This document shows, one piece after another, positions 1-7,693 of a stretch of 64,000 nucleotides of DNA. The position numbers and the translations under genes were made by a program. Below the pieces are notes generated by a model. The model was not told where the DNA came from. It saw only the letters and a program-made list of their open reading frames with translations, and ran no database searches. Origin of the DNA: DATKUC01 sp964577375 (GTDB taxonomy: Bacteria; Spirochaetota; Spirochaetia; DSM-27196; DATKUC01); assembly GCA_964577375.1 (NCBI GenBank), contig CAZNYW010000012.1, forward strand, positions 19,156 through 83,155. The letters are read 5' to 3'. The stretch's first letter is position 1; every line of letters starts with the position of its first letter.

Positions 1-97
1 CCAGAACCGCAGCACTCAGATAGAGGCCGAGGCTGACGGCGACAAGGCGAGAAGCGAGACCATGCCTTGCAACTATTGCGAGGCGGGCGTCCTTCAC
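1..97 (-). CDS. N-terminus of a membrane protein, partial (runs off left edge)
   Basis: A reading frame opens with GTG at 97-95 on the minus strand and stays open to the window edge (32 codons). The GTG overlaps the TGA of the binding-protein gene upstream (GTGA), which suggests translational coupling. The visible part is a short basic head (MKDARLAIVARHGLASR) followed by a hydrophobic run, as expected for a first membrane helix. Family-3 binding proteins are often encoded just before a membrane sensor (histidine kinase or GGDEF protein), so a sensor is my guess, but nothing visible proves it. Confidence 0.5.
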   Translation of the reverse strand, partial: MKDARLAIVARHGLASRLVAVSLGLYLSAAVL

Positions 98-921
98 CTG
101 TTTTTCCAGTCGGTCAGGCCGTATGCAGCAAGGATCGACGCGAGACGACCGTTCGAACGGAGCTCACGGACTCCGTTTGACAACATGTCGGCAAGGTCGA
201 CGGCGTAGGGACTCTCCGGAGAAAATGCTACGTAGATGTTGGTAGGTTCGGAGCCCCGTCCAGCTTCACGGACCTTCGCTTCCACGTTCAGTTGCCACGC
301 AGTATAGCGCAGTGAGGTTTCGCTGTCGACGATCGCGTCAATTCTGCCGTTCAACAGCTTTCGAAAATTGGCCTCGAGCGCGCGATCACCGCTCATTATC
401 TGCACTCTTCTCTCGTCATCGCCGTACCTGCGGATGTAGTCGTTCAACCACTCGCGGTAGTCGTAGCCGGCTATCACGCCAAGTGAGACTTCACTCAGAC
501 TGGCAACCCCGTCGAAGGTCCAGACGGAGGTCGAGAGCGTGTAGAAGCCGAGCCGGTTTATTGCCAGCTCTTCGGCCGGAAACACAAGTCCGGCGCCGTC
601 GACCTTCGAGGCGCCGACGACTGCCGTATAGATTCCCGCCCGCGTGTCTGAGAGCGCCCGGTTCCATGGCACGAGCTGGTATATGATCGAGATTCCCTGC
701 GGCTCGAACACTGCCCTCAGTATGTCGATCATGTAGCCTTCGCGTCTCCGGTTGGGAGCAATCCCGTCGGGGATCATATTGAAGGGCGGCCATTCGTCAC
801 CGACAACGGTTATCGTTCGTTCCTGTGTCCGTAACTCCGGCTGTGCGGACGCGCTGACTGTCCCGAAAAGCGCGGCCGAAAGCCAGGTCGCAGCAAGGAT
901 CCTCAATGCACGGCTGTTCAT
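94..921 (-). CDS. Family-3 (amino-acid type) periplasmic solute-binding protein
   Basis: Predicted exported binding protein of the SBP_bac_3 fold, 275 aa. Residues 1-26 are a Sec signal peptide ending ASA before QPEL. The mature part starts with a typical strand (TITVVGDEWPPFN), then the conserved GYMIDILRAVF segment, where family members contact ligand. The C-terminal lobe ends with RELRSNGRLASILAAYGL, the usual last helix of the family. No ABC permease or ATPase is next to it. It overlaps by four bases the start of a membrane protein running off the window, which fits a stand-alone sensory binding protein feeding a membrane sensor (inference). The ligand cannot be read from the sequence. 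Confidence 0.8.
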   Translation of the reverse strand: MNSRALRILAATWLSAALFGTVSASAQPELRTQERTITVVGDEWPPFNMIPDGIAPNRRREGYMIDILRAVFEPQGISIIYQLVPWNRALSDTRAGIYTAVVGASKVDGAGLVFPAEELAINRLGFYTLSTSVWTFDGVASLSEVSLGVIAGYDYREWLNDYIRRYGDDERRVQIMSGDRALEANFRKLLNGRIDAIVDSETSLRYTAWQLNVEAKVREAGRGSEPTNIYVAFSPESPYAVDLADMLSNGVRELRSNGRLASILAAYGLTDWKNR

Positions 922-1001
922 AGTGTTCTCTAATCAATATACCACGACAAAGAATCGAAGTCGTGGAACAGCTTTCGGCAGCGCAGTTCGCCGATTTTAC
1001 C

Positions 1002-1925
1002 TCAGCTGCTCGATGAGCGACGACGTTCGCCCAGCGATTTCCAGAGGAAGAAGCCGACGATAACGAAGGTCGCGATCGGCGATACCCAGCTCGGTACTTC
1101 TATGTGGAAACTGTCGGCGAGCATCACCGACCCGAGGCACAGAATGGAATACATCGCGCCGTTCTTGAGGTATCGATAGCGGCGGATCTTCTCGATGTTG
1201 CCGATCGTCAGTTGACGCACAACCACCGCACCGATGCCGTTTCCCACGAGAATCAGGGGAACCGCGAGCGTGAAGGCAAACGCGCCGAGAACGCCGTCAA
1301 TCGAGAAGGTAGCATCAATCACCTCGAGATAGAGAATCTTGCTCAGGTCGGACAGACCTGAATCCCGGAGATTGCCCTCCTGCTGCTCGGCATTCTGCTT
1401 GAATCCGTGGGTAATGAAGAACGCCGTCGAGCCGATGACGGCACCGAAAGCGAGCATGGAGCCCTGCTTGAGCGCGAACCACACGACGACACTGAGAATC
1501 GCCGACACCACCGCGTAAAACCATGCGCCGTTTCGTTGAAAGAAACGTTCTCCCGGCAGGCCGAACTCCTTGTGCTCGAGAAAGAGCCAGTGAAAGAACA
1601 GGAACACCAGAAATGTGCCTCCTCCAATCAACAGGGTGGGCGAGGAGGCAGAGATCGCATTCTGGATCCGGGAGTCCGAAGAGAAGGTCGCGGTGAATGA
1701 ACCGATGAGACCCATCTCCGGCAGCGTCAACCACACGATCAACCAGGGCAGAAGGCCGCGGACGACAAAAACGGCGAAGATTATTCCCCAGAACAGAAAC
1801 CATTTCCGCGCCCGGTCGCCCATCGTGCCCAGCACCTCCGCGTTGATGATCGCGTTGTCGATGCTGCTGATGATCTCAAAGAGCGCCAGCCCGAGTACGG
1901 TAAGAACTGCCGCGATTACTTCCAT
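1002..1925 (-). CDS. DUF475 family integral membrane protein (TerC-like)
   Basis: A 307-aa polytopic membrane protein with about nine hydrophobic segments. The N-terminal segment FEIISSIDNAIINAEVL and the later EVIDATFSIDGVLGAFA are the paired acidic motifs of DUF475, a relative of the TerC/YkoY group, in which such membrane-embedded Asp/Asn residues are thought to handle metal ions. Length is normal for the family. The start ATG (1925) lies just downstream of a TATACT hexamer on the minus strand (1937-1932), so the message may have a very short leader. It is transcribed away from the SLATT-like gene at 2119. The function of this family is not settled; a role in metal export or metal stress is inferred only from TerC relatives. 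Confidence 0.8.
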   Translation of the reverse strand: MEVIAAVLTVLGLALFEIISSIDNAIINAEVLGTMGDRARKWFLFWGIIFAVFVVRGLLPWLIVWLTLPEMGLIGSFTATFSSDSRIQNAISASSPTLLIGGGTFLVFLFFHWLFLEHKEFGLPGERFFQRNGAWFYAVVSAILSVVVWFALKQGSMLAFGAVIGSTAFFITHGFKQNAEQQEGNLRDSGLSDLSKILYLEVIDATFSIDGVLGAFAFTLAVPLILVGNGIGAVVVRQLTIGNIEKIRRYRYLKNGAMYSILCLGSVMLADSFHIEVPSWVSPIATFVIVGFFLWKSLGERRRSSSS

Positions 1926-2022
1926 GGTCGAAGTATATCAACAAGTCTGCCCCGAACAGGCCGGCGGCGCGCGATATTCCGGTTATTCAGCACAAATCCT
2001 TGCGCATGAAGACTTAAGACCG

Positions 2023-2050
2023 AAATATCAACACGGTTCTTGATACCACC
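2023..2050. repeat. Dispersed palindromic element, copy 1
   Basis: Inverted repeat with arms TATCAA (2026-2031) and TTGATA (2040-2045), followed by CCACC. It differs at one base over 28 from the copy at 38543-38570. It sits between the divergent genes at 1925 and 2119. Related copies are at 2831-2852 (inverted), 2944-2967 and 31701-31726. Confidence 0.7.
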
Positions 2051-2118
2051 CGGAAAGCGTAGTGATTTAGTGATATATATTCTCTCGTAGGCACCGCGCT
2101 ACTATCCTTTACCCAACC

Positions 2119-2823
2119 ATGGAGATCCGTCCCATGCCGAAAGAGTCAACAACCGAACCGGTGCCCGTTCACGTGCGAAGCGAAGAATCCATCTACGTCG
2201 ATCTGGTCAAAAAGATACGGCTGCAAAGGGGGCTTCACCGCTACTATGAGCTTCGCACGCGGTACGTGGCGACGACAATACGAATCATAAACATCGTCCT
2301 GCCTGCCCACATCGTCTTTCTGGTCTTCTCGGATCTCACCTCGCTGACGCATCTGGTACGATGGCTGACGCCGGCGGTGGTCGAGATCACGATTGGTGGG
2401 GCGGGATTCGTGCTTTTCATCACGAGCCTGGTAACGGAGGTCTTCAAGGGCGACAAGCGCCACCTGGACCACCGGCGGGCCATCGAGCGCTACAACGAGC
2501 TGCTGCAGGAAATCGAGCTTTCGGATTTCAGCGGCCGCTCGGCGAAGATGCGGAGCGAGCTCTTCGAGAGCTACCACAAGCGCTATCTGCAGATTACCGT
2601 TACCAGCCCGACCTTTACCGATAAGCAGTTCGAAACCGCGATGACCTACCTGATCCGGTCGAAGGCGCTCAAGCTTGCGCGGAAGGAGAATCCGTTTGCG
2701 TCGCCCTGGCACGCGCGAAAGATTGCGCGGACCAAGGTGCCGGAGGTGCTGTCGGACGAGACCGATCCGCTGTACGAGCTGCCGCTCAATCGTCGGAGCG
2801 AGACTGCGCAGACGAAGGCGTAG
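2119..2823 (+). CDS. Two-TM protein resembling the SLATT effector domain
   Basis: A 234-aa protein with a cytoplasmic N-terminus (about 1-50), two membrane helices (about 54-75 and 85-110) and a long charged C-terminal tail. The order of elements (a basic helix LHRYYELRTRYVA, two membrane spans, then KRHLDHRRAIERYNELLQEIE) matches my picture of SLATT domains, the 2TM effectors found with SMODS nucleotidyltransferases and SLOG sensors and thought to perforate membranes. No nucleotidyltransferase, SLOG or nuclease gene is adjacent, so this would be a stand-alone member. The conserved HRRAxxRYxxL signature is the main evidence; otherwise it is a hypothetical protein. The upstream region carries a palindromic repeat, and another inverted copy follows the stop codon. 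Confidence 0.5.
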   Translation: MEIRPMPKESTTEPVPVHVRSEESIYVDLVKKIRLQRGLHRYYELRTRYVATTIRIINIVLPAHIVFLVFSDLTSLTHLVRWLTPAVVEITIGGAGFVLFITSLVTEVFKGDKRHLDHRRAIERYNELLQEIELSDFSGRSAKMRSELFESYHKRYLQITVTSPTFTDKQFETAMTYLIRSKALKLARKENPFASPWHARKIARTKVPEVLSDETDPLYELPLNRRSETAQTKA

Positions 2824-2830
2824 CCTGCAA

Positions 2831-2852
2831 GGTTTCAGCAAGCGTGTTGATA
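2831..2852 (-). repeat. Dispersed palindromic element, degenerate inverted copy
   Basis: Read on the minus strand it begins TATCAACACG and ends TGAAACC, matching the copy at 38546-38567 at 19 of 22 positions. It lies seven bases after the stop of the SLATT-like gene. The A/T-rich stretch after it (2860-2905) holds no gene. Confidence 0.5.
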
Positions 2853-2943
2853 AATCGCCTTATGTTCTTTCGGTAAAAATATTTAGCCGAACATTCCCGG
2901 TGACTGCAGGCTAACTGTCGACAATGGGCGAATATGGTCAGAC

Positions 2944-2967
2944 GGTATCAACAGGCTTCTTGATACC
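2944..2967. repeat. Dispersed palindromic element, copy 3 (possible bidirectional terminator)
   Basis: Perfect arms GGTATCAA (2944-2951) and TTGATACC (2960-2967) separated by eight bases. It ends directly against the stop codon of the convergent CPBP protease gene. Here the hairpin could serve as a terminator, but other copies lie in divergent or co-directional gaps, so termination cannot be its general role. Confidence 0.65.
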
Positions 2968-3876
2968 TCACGGAGCCTGGGAATCTCCCGGCTTCGTCCC
3001 GGTCTTTGTCGTCGCTACTATCGCTGCTGCAAGGGCGACGAAGAGAGCCGCGGAAAGCGCCACTGCAAGCGGGGTAAAACCGCTTTCGTCGATGAACGGG
3101 GAGGGTCTCAGATTCGCGTTTGAGAGGTAGATCAGGGTGGCGTTGTAGGCGAAATGGGCGCCCATCGTTGTATAGATGGATCGGTAGCGCGAATAGAGAA
3201 ACCCGAGGTAGACCCCCACCATGATCAGCGACGGGAGGCTCAGGACCTCCTGGTGGTAGAGCGCGAACACCGTCCCCGATATGAGATAGTGCCAGGGTGC
3301 CCGCATTTTCCGCTGGAGCGTTCGCTGGAAGTAACCCCGGAAAAGCGTTTCCTCACAGATTGCCGGGGTGACGGCAATGGCGAAGTAGACAAGAAGCATC
3401 TGGGCACCGGAACGCGGCCGGACGAGCGGTGAGGAGTCGGCGAGTTTCTGGAGACCCGGTACGAGCGAATAGATCAGGCGGCCGATATACTCCACGGAGG
3501 GCAGAAGCGCGAGAACACCGGCGATCGCAAGTACCACACCGCCCGGAGGCAGGCGGCGATAGCCGAGATAGGCGAACACACTGCGGCTGTGCCACCGGCG
3601 AACGCTTATCACCGTCAGCAGAAAGAGCAGCAGATACTGGGTCAGCGCAAGAATGACGAGTATCGGTACCCGGTAGCGACTGTAGAACTGCCGGAGGACC
3701 GAGCGGATGTCGCCTGCCGACATGGAGCTCCGGTGGGCGAGCTCGTCGATCAGGACGTAGCCGTTGAGAAGCAGCGACTGAGCCAGGAAGTAGAAGGTGC
3801 CGAGACCGATTACCAGCAGTACGGCTGCGGTCAGCGGATTCCGGTTACCGCCTTCCCATCGGCCGTCAAGCTCCAT
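2968..3876 (-). CDS. CPBP family intramembrane glutamic metalloprotease
   Basis: A membrane protease of the CAAX-processing/bacteriocin-processing (CPBP, Abi) family, 302 aa with about eight hydrophobic segments. All catalytic motifs are present: EETLFRG with Glu175/Glu176 and Arg180, FALYHQ with His208, and GAHFAYN with His241 and Asn245. I start at ATG 3876 (MELDGRW). An upstream extension in the same frame is arginine-rich and lies inside the neighbouring gene, so it is not credible. The start overlaps the 3' end of the upstream membrane-protein gene by 11 bases, so the two are probably translationally coupled in the uppP operon. Its substrate is unknown; family roles range from immunity to prenyl-protein cleavage. 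Confidence 0.88.
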   Translation of the reverse strand: MELDGRWEGGNRNPLTAAVLLVIGLGTFYFLAQSLLLNGYVLIDELAHRSSMSAGDIRSVLRQFYSRYRVPILVILALTQYLLLFLLTVISVRRWHSRSVFAYLGYRRLPPGGVVLAIAGVLALLPSVEYIGRLIYSLVPGLQKLADSSPLVRPRSGAQMLLVYFAIAVTPAICEETLFRGYFQRTLQRKMRAPWHYLISGTVFALYHQEVLSLPSLIMVGVYLGFLYSRYRSIYTTMGAHFAYNATLIYLSNANLRPSPFIDESGFTPLAVALSAALFVALAAAIVATTKTGTKPGDSQAP

Positions 3877-4942
3877 CCGTTTCGGCTCCGGCGGCGGGTG
3901 GTTCCGTTTCCGGCGGCACAGGTGCCGGCGGCTCGGACGCCGGCGGCTCAGAGGCCGGCAGGGGCGGCGGCAGCTCGCCTCTTCGGAATTTGAGGTCGAT
4001 GTAGAACAGACCGTAAAACACCGGATAGAACACCGTGGTGGCGACTCCCTGTATCGCCATTGCGACACCGATGCCGCCGGACATCCCCCGGAAGCCGTCC
4101 AGCATCCGGAGCGAGGCGTCTGCCCCGCCTCCGCTGTTGTCGGCCGCGAAGCTCATTGCCTGCGAGATGGCGGGAAGCAGGCTTATCGTGATGATCGGCG
4201 TGGTAATGAGTCCCATCGCGAACGAGAACATCATCGATATGAGCAGGGATATGCCGAGCACGCGCCAGAATCCGCCTCTGACGAGCCGTACGCTGTGCAC
4301 GAGCCCGTCGTACGGATTGTACCGGTCGAACACCACCGCCTGCGCCCCGAAGAAGAGATAGACCGACAGAGCGAGGATCGCGGCGATTGCGATGATGTAG
4401 GCGGTGATAATTGCGATGGCCATGATCGTGCCGGAGTGTCTACTCAGGAGGCTGAGCAGCGCGCCGATCCCGCCGAGAATGACCGCGGCTACCATAACCG
4501 CGAATACCGCGGCGACCTTGATGAGCCCCTGCAGCACCACCGGCCAGAAGGAACGCTTCCAGGTTATGCGCGCATAGGCTGCAGGCGGTGGCGCCATGCC
4601 GCCTGCGGCAATGGCGACGTTGTGGCCCACCGCGAGGTTCACGAAGAGCTGGCCGAGTCCTGCGACGAGAGCGAGCAGGAGCATCCATCCGATCGAAGGG
4701 GCCAGCCGGATCAGTATCTCCGTACCTGCCGACTCTTCGGGCAGATGCAGGTGGACCAGATCGGATATCGTGCCGAACAGATGCGAGATCGTCAACGCCA
4801 TCAGAAACGAGACCGGAACATAGAGTGCCACCGAATATCCGAGGCTCGTCCGCCAGGTGCGGGCGACCATTTTGAAGGTCCGGTCGAACAGGTCTGAGAG
4901 AGTGTATCTGCCGATGAATTCCGTCCGCCCGTGCAGGTACAT
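3866..4942 (-). CDS. Polytopic membrane protein with proline-rich tail, unknown function
   Basis: A 358-aa protein with about six long hydrophobic segments between residues 30 and 310. It ends in a low-complexity tail built of P-A-S-E and P-P-E repeats (about residues 322-355). The N-terminal part (LSDLFDRTFKMVARTWR) resembles the opening of the membrane domain found in glycerophosphodiester phosphodiesterases and DUF975-like proteins, but I cannot name a family firmly. The gene starts six bases after the uppP stop codon and overlaps the CPBP protease start, so it is the middle gene of a three-gene operon. The tail is probably cytoplasmic and disordered. A link to envelope lipid handling is inferred from context only. 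Confidence 0.7.
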   Translation of the reverse strand: MYLHGRTEFIGRYTLSDLFDRTFKMVARTWRTSLGYSVALYVPVSFLMALTISHLFGTISDLVHLHLPEESAGTEILIRLAPSIGWMLLLALVAGLGQLFVNLAVGHNVAIAAGGMAPPPAAYARITWKRSFWPVVLQGLIKVAAVFAVMVAAVILGGIGALLSLLSRHSGTIMAIAIITAYIIAIAAILALSVYLFFGAQAVVFDRYNPYDGLVHSVRLVRGGFWRVLGISLLISMMFSFAMGLITTPIITISLLPAISQAMSFAADNSGGGADASLRMLDGFRGMSGGIGVAMAIQGVATTVFYPVFYGLFYIDLKFRRGELPPPLPASEPPASEPPAPVPPETEPPAAGAETDGA

Positions 4943-4948
4943 GCAGCG

Positions 4949-5773
4949 TTACAGCCTCAGGACCAGGAGGATGACGATGACTACCACGCCAAGGGCGATG
5001 CGGTAGTACCCGAAGGGGACGAAGTCGCGCTTTCTGACGAAGTTGAGAAAGGCGCGCACGACGAACATTGCACAGATGAAGGCGACGACGAACCCGACGA
5101 ACATCAGCAGCCACTCAAAGCCGGTAAAGTGCAAACCCTGCTTCACGAGGGTAAGTCCGCTCGCGCCTACCATCACCGGCACCGCGAGGAAGAAGGAGAA
5201 CTCGGCGGCGGCGGCGCGGCCAAGTCCCATTATCATGCCTCCGATTATCGTGGCTGCAGCGCGCGAGGTGCCGGGGATCAGGGCGAGCGTCTGGAACAAC
5301 CCGATGGCGAACGCTACCATAAGCGACATCTTATGCACGTCGGTAAGGCGCGTCCTGTCGCCGCGCTTGAACACGTACTCCATGATGATCAGCATAATCC
5401 CGTAGAACACCAGAGCGATCGACACCACAAGCGGGTTGAAGAGCCGCTCGGTGATGAACTTGTCCAGAAGAAAGCCGAGAATCGCCGCGGGGATGACTCC
5501 GACGATGACGCGCAGCCACAGCTGCCAGGTGCGCGAGCGCTCGGCCGAGGGTACTGCCCACGGCCAGAGTGTTTTCCAGAACAGCACGACTATCGCCAGT
5601 ATGGCCCCGAGCTGTATTACCACCAAGAAGGCGGTGACGAACTGGGGACTGCCGGCAAGATGAATGAAGTGGTCGACAATGATCAGGTGGCCGGTGCTGC
5701 TTACCGGCAGGAACTCGGTAACACCTTCGACGATCCCGAGAAAGGCAGCCTTGATCAGCTCGAGTATGTGCAT
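4949..5773 (-). CDS. uppP: Undecaprenyl-diphosphatase UppP (BacA)
   Basis: Integral membrane pyrophosphatase that converts undecaprenyl diphosphate to the monophosphate, recycling the lipid carrier for peptidoglycan and other surface glycans. The two signature motifs are intact: EGVTEFLPVSSTGHL (Glu16, Glu20, Ser26, His29) and PGTSRAAATI (residues 167-176, Arg171). Length (274 aa) and about eight membrane helices are standard for BacA/UppP. It is the first gene of an operon with a polytopic membrane protein and a CPBP protease, and has a likely promoter about 60 bases upstream. Overproduction of this family gives bacitracin resistance in other bacteria. Confidence 0.95.
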   Translation of the reverse strand: MHILELIKAAFLGIVEGVTEFLPVSSTGHLIIVDHFIHLAGSPQFVTAFLVVIQLGAILAIVVLFWKTLWPWAVPSAERSRTWQLWLRVIVGVIPAAILGFLLDKFITERLFNPLVVSIALVFYGIMLIIMEYVFKRGDRTRLTDVHKMSLMVAFAIGLFQTLALIPGTSRAAATIIGGMIMGLGRAAAAEFSFFLAVPVMVGASGLTLVKQGLHFTGFEWLLMFVGFVVAFICAMFVVRAFLNFVRKRDFVPFGYYRIALGVVVIVILLVLRL

Positions 5774-5832
5774 AGACTGTATGCTCTCCTTTGCCGCCGG
5801 AGCATTCGCCCCGCGGCCGTCTCTTCCCGCAA

Positions 5833-5860
5833 GATTATACCGTACAGCGGCGACAATACA
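5833..5860 (-). promoter_or_regulatory. Probable sigma-70 promoter of the uppP operon
   Basis: On the minus strand a consensus -10 TATAAT (5838-5833) is preceded by TTGTAT (5860-5855) with 16 bases between. Transcription would start near 5826, about 50 bases before the uppP start codon. The rest of the 203-base divergent gap shows no other clear signal. Confidence 0.55.
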
Positions 5861-5976
5861 ATAAGTAGCAAACTCCGCTTGCTGCCTAGCGACGTGGGGA
5901 ATATACTGAGACTACCGAGTGCCATGTTCATGCTGCATCTGCTGGAGCATCCTTTCTCGTTGACCGGAGTTCTTCT

Positions 5977-6660
5977 GTGGCCCGCAAAAAGAAAGGGGAG
6001 TCGGAAAAGCTTCTCGCCTCGCTTCACAAGGATAAGAAAGCAGATATATCTTCGGGAATTTCTGCCTCAGCGGAATCTCCGGCGATGCTTTCGCAGATCG
6101 TCGACGGTCTTTGCAGCTCCGATGCGGTGTTCCGGTTCAACTGTCTGAGGATCGTCTCGCAGCTTGCGACAGATGTGCCTCAGGTACTCGAGGAGCACTG
6201 GGAGAGACTCTCCGCGATGCTCGAGAGTCCCTACTCCTATCAGCGGGCGTGCGCGGTCAGTGTACTTGTTCCTTTCGTCTGCACCTCTGCAGAGGGTGAC
6301 CGGCTGAAAGACGTGGTCCGCTCAATGGAGTCGATTCTTCCCGCCGAGGGAACGGTCAACTCCCGATACATTCTCCAGGGGCTTGGAAGGATTGCCGCCG
6401 CCGCTCCCGCGCTGCGGCCGGCGATCACCGAATACCTGCTTACGGCGGTTACCCCGGAAAACCCGAATCACGCGCTCCTGCAGTCGGACGTCATCGAAGC
6501 GCTTGGTCTGTGCACGAGTCCGGGCGCCGATGCGCAGAGAATCGTGGAGTTCGTCCGGATGCAGCTTCACTCGCAGAGTCCGCGGACTAAACGGGTGGCG
6601 CGGGCGTTCCTCAAGCGTTTTGACCCGGACCTGCCCGGTCCGGGAACCTCCTCCCGCTAG
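5977..6660 (+). CDS. HEAT-like helical repeat protein
   Basis: A soluble, almost entirely alpha-helical protein of 227 aa starting at GTG 5977 (MARKKKGESEK), with GGAG about ten bases upstream. The body consists of repeated helix pairs: VFRFNCLRIVSQLATDVPQVL, YQRACAVSVLVPFV, NSRYILQGLGRIAAAAPAL and LLQSDVIEALGL, each with the hydrophobic spacing of HEAT/ARM repeats. The N-terminus is lysine-rich. It ends 13 bases before the URO-D family gene and is probably co-transcribed with it. I do not recognise an orthologue; a scaffold or protein-interaction role is the usual reading of such folds. Confidence 0.7.
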   Translation: MARKKKGESEKLLASLHKDKKADISSGISASAESPAMLSQIVDGLCSSDAVFRFNCLRIVSQLATDVPQVLEEHWERLSAMLESPYSYQRACAVSVLVPFVCTSAEGDRLKDVVRSMESILPAEGTVNSRYILQGLGRIAAAAPALRPAITEYLLTAVTPENPNHALLQSDVIEALGLCTSPGADAQRIVEFVRMQLHSQSPRTKRVARAFLKRFDPDLPGPGTSSR

Positions 6661-6673
6661 AGGATTTTCGATT

Positions 6674-7645
6674 ATGCAGATTTCATTTGAGCCTCTTCCG
6701 CACGCGGAAGTAATAAAGGCCGTCGAGGGAGAGCGCCCGTCCCGTATTCCGTTCGTTCGCGCCAAGTGGTGGGGCGAGGGACTCGAAGAGCAGTATGGCG
6801 AGCGTCTGCGCGCATTCGACCGTTATCCGGAGGATGTCGTGCAGCCCTTCATCGAGAATCCGGTCGACCCGGACCGCATGAATCTGTCGTGGAACTGGGA
6901 GCGGGGCGGCGCACACGATTCACAAATAGTTCTTGACGACTGGGCCAGGCTCGATGAGTTCATCGACAGGCTGCCCGATCCGGAGAAGGATCCAGATCTC
7001 GCCGCGCTTGTTCCCGTTGCGGAGAGGGCTCACGCGGAGGACCGCTACCTTCTGTTCAGCTTCTGGAACCTGTTTTTCGAACGCCCCTGGATGCTGCAGG
7101 GAATGGAGAACACGCTCACCGATTTCTACCTGGAAGAGGAAAACGTGATCCGCCTGAACGACGCGATGTGCGCACAGTACTGCCGTTACATCGACTGCGC
7201 AGCGCGCCTGCTCGAGCCTGACGGATTCTTTTCGAGCGATGATCTGGGGCACCAGACCAGCCCCATGATGAGCCCTGAAATCTTCCACCGGCTCATCTAC
7301 CCCTATTGCGTTCGCGTTGCCAGGTCAGTTCACAATCACCAAATGCATTTCTGGCTGCACAGCTGCGGCGACAACACCCTGCTTCTCCCCGACCTTATTT
7401 CCGCCGGTGTGGACATGTTCCATCCTGTCCAGAAGCACACAATGGACGAGGCGGCAGTGGCGCGCGAGTTCGGCGGTCGGATCGGATTTCTCGCAGGGAA
7501 CGGAATCGTGGCAGGAACACCGCTCGAGAACGTAGACGCTTTTCTCGATGAGGCAATGATTTACGGTACCACTCACCGGAACGCCGCCGCGCGTGTGGGA
7601 GGGGGGCGGCCCGAACGGGTTGCGCGCCTCGACGGCTTGCAGTAA
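6674..7645 (+). CDS. Uroporphyrinogen decarboxylase (URO-D) family protein, internally shortened
   Basis: A 323-aa TIM-barrel protein of the URO-D superfamily, closer to the methyltransferase-like MtaA/CmuA group than to HemE. Start ATG 6674 has a weak upstream AGAGGA. Recognisable segments are DGFFSSDDLGHQTSPMMSP, the HSCGDNTLLLPDLISAGVD strand and HPVQKHTMD. Near the end, GRIGFLAG runs straight into NGIVAGTPLENVDAFLDEA. In relatives I recall, about 40 residues (the GTPEEV segment) lie between these two parts, so an in-frame deletion between short repeats is likely. Such proteins often sit in sugar clusters with unknown function. A GH1 glucosidase follows 48 bases downstream. Confidence 0.75.
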   Translation: MQISFEPLPHAEVIKAVEGERPSRIPFVRAKWWGEGLEEQYGERLRAFDRYPEDVVQPFIENPVDPDRMNLSWNWERGGAHDSQIVLDDWARLDEFIDRLPDPEKDPDLAALVPVAERAHAEDRYLLFSFWNLFFERPWMLQGMENTLTDFYLEEENVIRLNDAMCAQYCRYIDCAARLLEPDGFFSSDDLGHQTSPMMSPEIFHRLIYPYCVRVARSVHNHQMHFWLHSCGDNTLLLPDLISAGVDMFHPVQKHTMDEAAVAREFGGRIGFLAGNGIVAGTPLENVDAFLDEAMIYGTTHRNAAARVGGGRPERVARLDGLQ

Positions 7646-7693
7646 TATCCTTCGCTGTCCTTCCGGACAGCGCCACATTCAAGGAGACATGAA

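Noticed and set aside
3797..4897. Plus-strand frame of 366 codons across the uppP-operon membrane protein
   Set aside because: Rich in His, Glu and Arg with no recognisable fold; the minus-strand protein has coherent membrane helices and operon overlaps.
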